A stretch of 64,000 bases of DNA. Source: Neurospora tetraspora (lineage: Eukaryota; Ascomycota; Sordariomycetes; Sordariales; Sordariaceae). The first letter of the stretch is position 1; the number at the start of each line of letters is the position of its first letter. Positions 56,570 to 64,000 of this stretch are shown here, piece after piece. The notes under the pieces are model-generated. The model ran no database searches and was not told where the DNA came from. It saw nothing but the letters and a program-made list of their open reading frames with translations. The stretch covers positions 3,534,001 through 3,598,000 of the forward strand of contig NW_026944383.1 of NCBI RefSeq assembly GCF_033439725.1, given 5' to 3'. The translations under genes and the position numbers were made by a program.

Positions 56570-57898
56570 ATGGGGAGAGGTAACGGATTCTTCAAGAATC
56601 CTTATCCCGGATTCTTTAACAAAGAACAAGGAAGGTGGTACTGTGAGTAGTGAATCCCAACTCCCGCAAACTTGTCAACGCATGCTCACTGACACCTCTC
56701 TTTGCACATAATAGGCAGTTGTATAAATGGGCCGCAACCAGCAATCCGACTTCACGTCAAGAAGGAAGGTCCCAATCAGGGCAGGTTTTTCTACACGTGT
56801 CGAGAGCCCCGGGACCTTGGGGCGATCCCTGGCCAGTGCGGCTTCTTTCTTTGGGCGGAGATGGCGGAACTACGTGAAAGGGAGGCCGCTTTGAGGCCAG
56901 TACAGCGGTCCGAGTACGTGCCGGACTTGAGAGAGGTGATGCCTAGACTTCCTTGGTTTCCTCCTTATGGTGAAGGTTGGGGTTTTGCCGACTGTCCTTA
57001 TTCCGACTACTATGAAGATCCAACTCCGGTTGACGACGACATGGACAGTGTGAAGGTGAAGGAAGAAGACATGGACGACGAAGAACGCGGGTTATCGGCG
57101 GTGAAGTCCCCCGGGAGGAAGCGCCCGGCGGCAGCGGCGACTACGGTAGAGGAGGAGGAGTACGGCGAACTTGAGTCGGACGTGGAAAGGCAGCTGGTTC
57201 AAATCGTAGACTCGAGTCCTCCCCGTCCGAGTCAACAACAACAACACAGAGGGAACAATGTCCCATTACCGGCGCCGGCCTCATCCCAAGCCCGAATGGG
57301 CAACACAACGGCGGCGATGCAACAGCACCTCGGCACCCGCACCCCGAACCCGCAGCGGACATACGATGTCTCTGCATCTATGCTAACCCCAACTTCACGA
57401 GGGAACACCGCAACCGCGGCGTCCGAACCTGGCGCAGCCAAACGCGTCAAGTTCTCCGATACCAGGGGGCCACCACCACCATCATCAACAACAAGGACGG
57501 CGGCGACAACTCCCAGCCAGACCTTAGGTCACAGTCCCATAGGCGGTAGACTCACCACCACCACGAGCGTTGGGCTAGGCGACGACTACGAAATCACCAC
57601 CTCTATCCTCAACCTCCTCTCAAACGAGAAACAAGTCTCCGACGCAACCCGTCAAGTCATCCGCGACAAGCTCAACACGTACGCTTTACGCATGCGCGGC
57701 GTCGAGCGCGGTCGCGACATGACGAGGGCGGCGCTCAAGGCTAAGGAAGCCAAGGAGGCTGAGCTGAGGGCGAGGATCGAAGAGTTGGAGAGGGAACGGA
57801 GAGCCACTGCTGATAAGGTCAGGGCGTTGAGGAATGGGTTGGGGGAGTTGTTTGCTGATGTTGATGGTTGTGTTGATGGTGGTGAGGGTGGAGCGTAG
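56570..57898 (+). CDS. GRF-type zinc-finger protein with C-terminal coiled coil
   Basis: Two exons: 56570-56642 and 56715-57898; 418 aa. The first exon is 24 codons and is essential: it supplies WYC, so that the spliced protein reads C25-S-C27-x25-C53-x12-C66 with NQGRFFYTC and CGFFLW, the full GRF zinc finger (about residues 23-72). GRF fingers bind single-stranded DNA in proteins such as APE2 and topoisomerase III alpha. The rest is not an enzyme: acidic patches (DDDMDSVKVKEEDMDDEERG), a possible basic signal (GRKRPAAA), low-complexity Pro/Ser/Thr/Gln sequence, and a C-terminal coiled coil (TRAALKAKEAKEAELRARIE and on). A nuclear DNA-binding role is inferred. Confidence 0.85.
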
Positions 57899-58991
57899 AG
57901 GGGACAGATGGGAAACTGGGGGTAGGCGGCAGGTCGCAAATTCACGGAGGATTTATTGGTTGCTTGCCATGGCGGAGATTTTTACTGCCGCTGGTGTTGG
58001 GACTTAGTTGGGGTTTGATATCTCGGGGGAGACATGAACTCCTACCCATAGGTGTAGGTGTCCATGATTTTTTTTTGATTTTTTTGATTTTTTTAAATTT
58101 TTTTTTTGTTTCTGGTTGGGATACCATCTACGGATTGGTTTAGGTTTCCGCATATTCCAGTTGGGACAACTGACGGGTGCTGGGTTTGACAAAGAGCATC
58201 ACTGCTCACTGGTTTCATTGGAGCATATGCATTGGAAGTAATGACGGGTTTGGGGTTCACGATACTGCCAGCTACATGGTGTTAACTGCACAATGGAAGT
58301 TCGAGTTTTGGGACAACTTTGTCGTAGGGGCCGATGTGAAAGTGCAAGGACACGCTGAACCGGACAACGGACACGGGGGAAAGGCGCGTCGAATTAAAAG
58401 AGTCGCGTAAAACTGTCCAGGATCGGGCAGATTTGATCTGATATGCACTTTATAACTAGCGCCGAAGTCCCTTGGCGTGAAGCGCGAGACTGGGGAAAAA
58501 AATAAACGGCTAGCGACCAGGGGGCGCTTCGGGTTGGGCCTATAACCCTAACCCCCGGCTCACTTAATTTCCTATTTCGGATGAACACACGACATGCCGC
58601 GTTGAAGACGCGGTTCGTTGAAGATTCCCCATAACCGTTCCCCTCTACCGGTACGTCAAGTACCTAGCCCCCTTACGCATCTGCCATTGCCCGCCTTTCT
58701 GCGCTCCTAGCTGCATCCTACCTACCTTACAATTTTCCAAATTGTCCACACGTCGCTTTCTGGTATATACCCTTTCTTTGGGACACGTCTTCTCGTCTTA
58801 TACCCAGTGGGACTATTGTATTACTCTTTACGTTGTTTCGTTGCTTTTGGATAACATACCTATACCGACGCCATTGAACCCAAAACCATACGAAGTCACC
58901 GGCGTGACGCAGACCAGCGAACAGTTTCCCAGCAGGAGCATGCATTAATCCGATTTACTATCTTTATTTTGGCCTGCACCCGCCAACCGAA
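57899..58991. other. Intergenic region with poly(T) tracts
   Basis: T-runs at about 58068-58110 (A-runs on the minus strand) and the promoter of the homeobox gene. No gene seen. Confidence 0.5.
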
Positions 58992-61167
58992 ATGGACACT
59001 CTCGCCCCAACACCCTCCACGCCCTCTCCCCAGCTTTCCCGCGCTGTCCCTGACCTCGCCCACGAGGAGGAACATGAAGAGCTCGCCCAGAGCACCAGCC
59101 AAACCGAAGTCTTAGATCTCCCATTGCTGAGAGAATCGGAAACTCCAGCACCGCAGCTCTCGTCACAGCCGTCCGGAGAGGCGGAGAGACATCCAAAGGG
59201 GAAGAGAAAACGAACTACGTAAGTTTGGTTCCAACCGGCTTGGAGGCCGGCTGCCGAGCTCTTCCATCCCATCTTTGCGACAACACGCGGGACTAACCGA
59301 ACTGCCAATCCCAGAGCAAAAGACAAGGCCATACTCGAGGCAGCCTACAATGCGAACCCCAAACCCGACAAGGCAGCGCGCCAAGACATCGTGAACCGCG
59401 TCTCGTTAAATGAAAAAGAAGTTCAGGTTAGCCATCGCGTCACCACCAATGGATTCACCACGTGTAACTGAGCTAAGCTAACGCGCATGCTAGATTTGGT
59501 TCCAAAACCGCCGACAAAACGATCGCAGGAAATCACGTCCCCTGTCCCCTCAGGAGATAGCCGCGCTTCGGTACGGCGGTATGCAAATACTGTCCTCGGA
59601 CAACACCCTTCCCGTGTATACGTCCGAGCCGGAGCATACATCGCCCATCCAAGCTGTTTTAAGTTTAGAACAGGAATACTCCTCGCCTCGGGAGGTTGCC
59701 TCGCCTAGCAGACTTGACCACCACGAGACCGAGCAGAACCACGAAGACACGCTCCAGGAGGACACTCTACCACTACCAGAACCGCAAACTCAACCTCAAG
59801 AGGAGCAACAAAGCATGCCCCACCCTGTATACGCGACTCCCGCCCAAAAGCAAAGACACGCCGGTGACGACGACTCCCTCCTAATGTCTCAGCATTTGCC
59901 AAGCTCGGTTGGCTATCTGTCCAACCGATGGAACCACCCAGCCCACTCCCACGTCCTATCAACGCCTATCAGTTTCAACCGAGGAGATGATTCCTTCAAC
60001 AACTTCCCCCCTTCATCATGTTCGTCTTCGACCTCTGCGCTTCGTCCGCGCCTGTCGACGGGTCTGGACGGCAAGGCAGAAGTCGTCACCTCGCCGCCAC
60101 AAAATCCTGCCAGCCTCCCACCATCAGAGCTGCAATCGTTCGACTCGGCATGCCGGCCCAGCTACCACCGTGGCCCCAGTGAATCACCAGTCACTTTACC
60201 ACCCATCTCCACCATTACTAACAGTCTTCCCTCGTCTCAAAGCGCTGCCCCATTGCTGCCTCGCCTCACGCGCGGGAGGTCGCGCGACGTTCATGCCTGG
60301 GAGTTCGCTTGTGACGCGGAGAACCGCGAAGACGCACTGACGGTGCAAGCCAAGCACGAGAGCCGGGGCTCAGCAATCGCAGCTATTAGTCTGCTGCGAT
60401 CGACGAGTTCGAGCACCGCCGGCGGAGGCAGCCCGTTGCAACCGAGCAGGAGCAACAAGCGCAACGCCAGCATCAGCGGAATGACCCCCCGGGCAGACAG
60501 TTCGACCAAGAAACCCCGGCTGACGAAAGGGCTGAGCGCCACGGGAAGGCTAGAGACGCCCAACAACAACAACATTTGGGCTGGAAAGAGACAATCCCTT
60601 GCAGCAGACACAGCGGATTTCAGTTACACCAAACCCAAGTCCTCCTCCTTGTTCATCTCCCCACAAGGCAACGAGTCGGACAAAGAGAACTGGAGTCCAG
60701 ACGAGAACGGAAACCCCCGCTTCTCCTACCACCAACCTTCCTCCGCCATTCGGCCAACGAACCGACGACTGCTCCCCTCCGGTCCCTTGTCGTCATCAAA
60801 TTACGAAAAGACAACAACGACGAATCCCCGCCGAACACCGGCCCGTCATGCCCTAATAGAGTCGAGCCCGTCGTTTTTGTTATCCGGCAACCGTGCCAAC
60901 ACTGCCCCTTTTTATGGCGGTGGTAGGGGGCAGTACCGCGGAGGAGGAGACAAACGCGGCGGAGGAGCTTCTGAGCTGAGGATCTACGAAGACTTTGCGA
61001 CGCCGAATCACAACAGCCCGACTGCTTCCCGCCGTGCTCCTCCTTTTGAAGATGATGGTCTTGATGAGGTCGAGCGGTTTATGCGTGGGGAAGTCAGTCC
61101 GAGCAAGAAGGGGGATGCGGATGCTGTTGCTGGATTGCTTTCGTTGAGTCAGGGGAATTGGCGGTGA
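58992..61167 (+). CDS. Homeodomain transcription factor, Yox1/Yhp1-like
   Basis: Three exons: 58992-59218, 59315-59426, 59494-61167; 670 aa. The homeodomain spans about residues 68-127 and is split by both introns: basic arm GKRKRTT, helices with AKDKAILEAAYNANPKPDKAARQDI, then recognition helix VQIWFQNRRQNDRRK. Trp115, Phe116, Asn118 and Arg120 correspond to homeodomain positions 48, 49, 51 and 53. It is a typical 60-residue, not TALE, domain. The remaining 540 residues are disordered, rich in Ser, Pro and Gln, with many S/T-P sites and a KEN box (DKENWSP, about 510-512). Yeast Yox1/Yhp1 repress M/G1 genes and are cell-cycle regulated; the KEN motif fits such control, but orthology is inferred from the homeodomain only. 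Confidence 0.88.
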
Positions 61168-62475
61168 TGAGGTCTGGATGGACAGCGTTTGACGCCTGAA
61201 GGTTTGGGCAGTCGTCGGGAAGTGCAGCACTATCAAGTCGATACTGAACGCGGATTTGCTTCGGGCGCTTATAGGCGTAGTGGGATATTAGCGGTCTTAT
61301 CTGGCTCCTTTGTGCTATATTATATCTGTCAGTTATTGTCAACGATACCTCGGCTTCCGCTATATACCACGCAACCGGCGTTTGACGGCAGATCAAAATA
61401 ACAGGGCTCTTGTTTGGCTTATGCGATATGACAAATCTACCCAGCTAGTCAAAGAACACAGGGAAGGGAGGGAAGGGAAGCTGTACTATTTGTTGTACCC
61501 ATACATACCATATACGCGTCAGGGCTACAAAATCGCCGTCTGATTAGCGGGATGGGCTGCCGTTACTTGTCGGTACTCGTACTCAGTCCTATATATATAG
61601 AGACTCTCTGACCGGTCTGAGGGGACGAGGTAGCAAACCGATTTGAAGTTGTTGTAAACCATTGAGACATCGTACCAGCAAATGTGCTTGATAATGTAGT
61701 GTAGCAGTAAAGATAAGGTCGGCAGAATGAAGTAGTGTAAATATAGGTACACATGCACAAATCATGCCTGGGCGATCACGGTGACGTAGGCATTGGCTGT
61801 TGTTCGTTAGCTTGCATGAGTGGTGTAAACAAACTTCCCAAAACGTAAAGGGGGGGCTCAACGACACCCAGTGAACAACTACAAATAACACCCAGATGAT
61901 TAACGCATGTGGCGTATCAAAATGCATACCTACGCGATCTGGGTATCAAGTACCGGAATCACAGTAATCACCGGGGTTCATTGTTCAGGGGGATATGGTT
62001 GTTCCATCCACTCATTTTCGTATTTAGCCAAAAAGGAAAACAATTCCTAACTAAAAACTCCGTATAGACGCCAGTTTGTAAAATCCAAGGCCTTTCCAAA
62101 AAGATATCTTTCCAAAGTGCACACACACGTTCGGCGCGTACTGCCTGTGATTCAGCCCATGCCCTTCCTTCGTTCCCCTTAATCCCTCCGTTTATGTGTT
62201 CCTTCCTACCAATGCGATTGAGTTTCCAACTATCCACTTGCTCGTTCGTGATGTAGTAACTTCCACCCATCCATGATCCACCTCTTAATGCTCCCTCCGT
62301 CTCTTTCCTACTTCTCTTCCTGTTCTATCGCCTTCCTTCAGGATATCCCGTCCCCGCGTTATGCAATAAATAGCAAGAAATCTATCGCTTATGCTTCTCT
62401 GAAACACATTGCATGTTTCCAACGAATCCAACAACCCCCTCACTCAGTATCCAAAAGAAAATCGGTGGCCGTCCT
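61168..62475. other. Convergent intergenic region
   Basis: Between the 3' ends of the homeobox gene (plus) and the NAD kinase gene (minus). A TATATATA run lies near 61592-61600. No gene recognised. Confidence 0.5.
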
Positions 62476-63966
62476 TTACATCCCCAAAAGACTCATCTGC
62501 CTCCTCAACGGACTCGCACTCACGCTCCCCTCCTCGCTCGCATAACAAGCCGAATCGGTATCAATATCCCACCCTTCCTCCTCTTGTTCCCCACCCGCAT
62601 CGCTTCCCGTCCCTCCCGAGGAAGCGTCAAAGGCCTTTTGCATGGCGCCGCGCGTGTTCCACCGCAATGTTCTAGAGACGCTGTCGAACCACTCGGCGTC
62701 GGCGCGGACGACTGTGGGGAAGGGGTATTGGGAGGCAGTGATGGTGACGTGATCACCCTGGCGGAGCTCCACGCGACCTTTGCCGTCGAATGCGCAGTAG
62801 GCGGTCGCGCGGCTGTTCCGCGGGATGGAGACGCGGAGGAGCATGGTGTCGGAGAGGACCATGGGTCGGAAGGAGAGCGTGTGTGGGCAGATGGGCGTGA
62901 GTAGGATGGCGGGAATGTCGGGGTGGACGAGGGAGCCGCCGGCGGAGAGGGAGTAGGCTGTTGAGCCTGGTTGGGAGAATCACGTTAGTGCTAGGTCTCT
63001 TATTGCGTTTTCAGAGGCTGCTTTGGCTGTGCTTATGTGGCTAGACTTACCTGTAGGAGTAGAAAAGATGCAACCGTCCGCCTGGACGACGGTCAACAGC
63101 TCGTTGTCACCATATAGTTCAAGGTTGGACACATAAGGCGACGGCCCTCGGTCAATGACCAACTCGTTGAGCACTTCGAACTGCTCGCCTTCTTCCATTT
63201 CGTGTCCGAGTGGTCCATCTCTGTACACCGTGCATGTGAAGCGCATGCGCAGGTTGACGCGCATCCCCTCGTCACCCATGACGCGATTTAGGTGATCCTT
63301 GTATCTCTCGAATTCGAAATTGGTCAAAAAGCCCAGGCTCCCCAAGCTGAATGATAGTACTGGCGGGACAATGCGCTGGAATAGCCAGGATGTGAAGAGG
63401 ACGGTGCCATCACCGCCTAGAGTGAGCACCAAATCGAACTTTTCGGGCTGACTCCAGCAAAGATCTGGCGACCAATATTTGAGCATGGTCTTGAAGCGAG
63501 GGTTCTCGTCGGTAATGCTCGCAGCGTTGAATCGTTTTGAGTTTCGAAGCTTGGCGTCGACGTAGACGTTTACTCCGAGGTCGGAGCCATAACGGGGGGT
63601 CCGGAGAAGCCAGAGGGCTAGTTCACGGGTGAGGACAACCAGTTGGTTGTCGCGGGCCTTGGTGACAATCATGACATTCTTGACGGCTCGTCGAATGGGC
63701 CGTCGCTGAAGCTGCTTGGACACTTCTCGTACACCTGTGGCCGTCTGGACAAGACGGGAATGCGACATCCACTCATCGTTCTTGATCTCCTCCAGAACCT
63801 TGTCGATGTCGACCGCGTCATCGAAGCGGTTGTGGTAGAAGCATGGTGACTGTAGCGAAGTGCTGCCGGATAGGGCGATGCCGTTGAGGGCGTCGCACAG
63901 CTTCTGCGACGACGAAGTGGAGGGACGGTTGTCGCCGTCCTGAGGCATGTTGTGTGCGGACAGCAT
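62476..63966 (-). CDS. NAD(+) kinase (Utr1-like ATP-NAD kinase)
   Basis: Two exons on the minus strand: 63966-63051 and 62966-62476; 468 aa. Catalyses ATP-dependent phosphorylation of NAD to NADP. The GGDGT motif, with catalytic Asp, is at about 184-188 (LTLGGDGTVLF). It is followed by SLGSLGFLTNF, NELVIDRGPSPYVSNLELY and, joined across the intron, STPTGSTAYSLSAGG, all standard for the family. The N-terminus (about 90 residues) is polar and without a mitochondrial signature, so a cytosolic Utr1-type enzyme is likely. The C-terminal tail after about 400 is acidic and Ser-rich (GGEQEEEGWDIDTDSACYASEEGS). The start lies 35 bp from the window edge; a further 5' exon outside cannot be excluded, and Met7 is an alternative start. 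Confidence 0.93.
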
Positions 63967-64000
63967 GCCGGAAAGAGAGAGAGGCTGAGGTCTGTTGTTG

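Noticed and set aside
1-64000. CRISPR arrays, operons, 5S rRNA or tRNA genes
   Set aside because: No regularly spaced repeats or RNA gene consensus were seen, and the genome is eukaryotic; a tRNAscan or Infernal run would be needed to exclude small RNA genes fully.

Overview
The window is nuclear DNA of a filamentous ascomycete (Pezizomycotina, most likely a Sordariomycete). Evidence: short introns of about 50-90 nt with GT(A/G)AGT-like donors, CTAAC/CTGAC branch sites and YAG acceptors; a gene set typical of these fungi (MEP ammonium transporter, CRT10, tricalbin, ELMO/Lmo1, NAD kinase, fungal Frizzled-like 7TM protein); and transposon relics carrying the C-to-T/G-to-A pattern expected of repeat-induced point mutation (RIP). 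The species cannot be named from sequence alone. Gene models were built by hand from splice sites and reading-frame phase; every multi-exon model closes in frame.

Layout. 1-6000 is a transposon nest: a LINE 3' fragment, a 1750-bp Tc1-type element (251-2000) inserted into it at TA, and a 3298-bp TA-flanked element (2701-5998) with 91-bp perfect terminal inverted repeats around an A/T-saturated, broken transposase region. 6001-10068 has no recognisable gene. Five plus-strand genes follow: a Frizzled/Smoothened-like 7TM protein (10069-11953), a GH5 glycoside hydrolase (13804-15042), CRT10 (16058-18828), a membrane-anchored histidine acid phosphatase (20108-22274) and, after about 6 kb without a gene, a MEP1/3-type ammonium transporter (28372-30128). 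A 641-bp non-autonomous element (30713-31353) related in its ends to the 3.3-kb element lies just downstream. Next come an Osh6/7-like oxysterol-binding protein (minus, 33699-35749), a 1168-aa protein of unknown function (38768-42360), the small U2AF subunit (minus, 43119-43745), tricalbin (47467-52125), an ELMO/CED-12 protein (53296-55614), a GRF zinc-finger protein (56570-57898), a homeodomain protein (58992-61167) and an NAD kinase (minus, 62476-63966).

The genes are mostly unrelated housekeeping and signalling functions with no sign of a biosynthetic cluster. Two of them, OSBP and tricalbin, act at ER contact sites, but are separated by other genes. The most unusual content is the mobile DNA: one family uses TA target sites, CTTGGGGG ends, a subterminal hairpin and two GGGACA boxes 18 nt apart, and is represented by a RIP-degraded long copy and a short internally unrelated copy. 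Several further small inverted-repeat elements sit in the long intergenic spaces.
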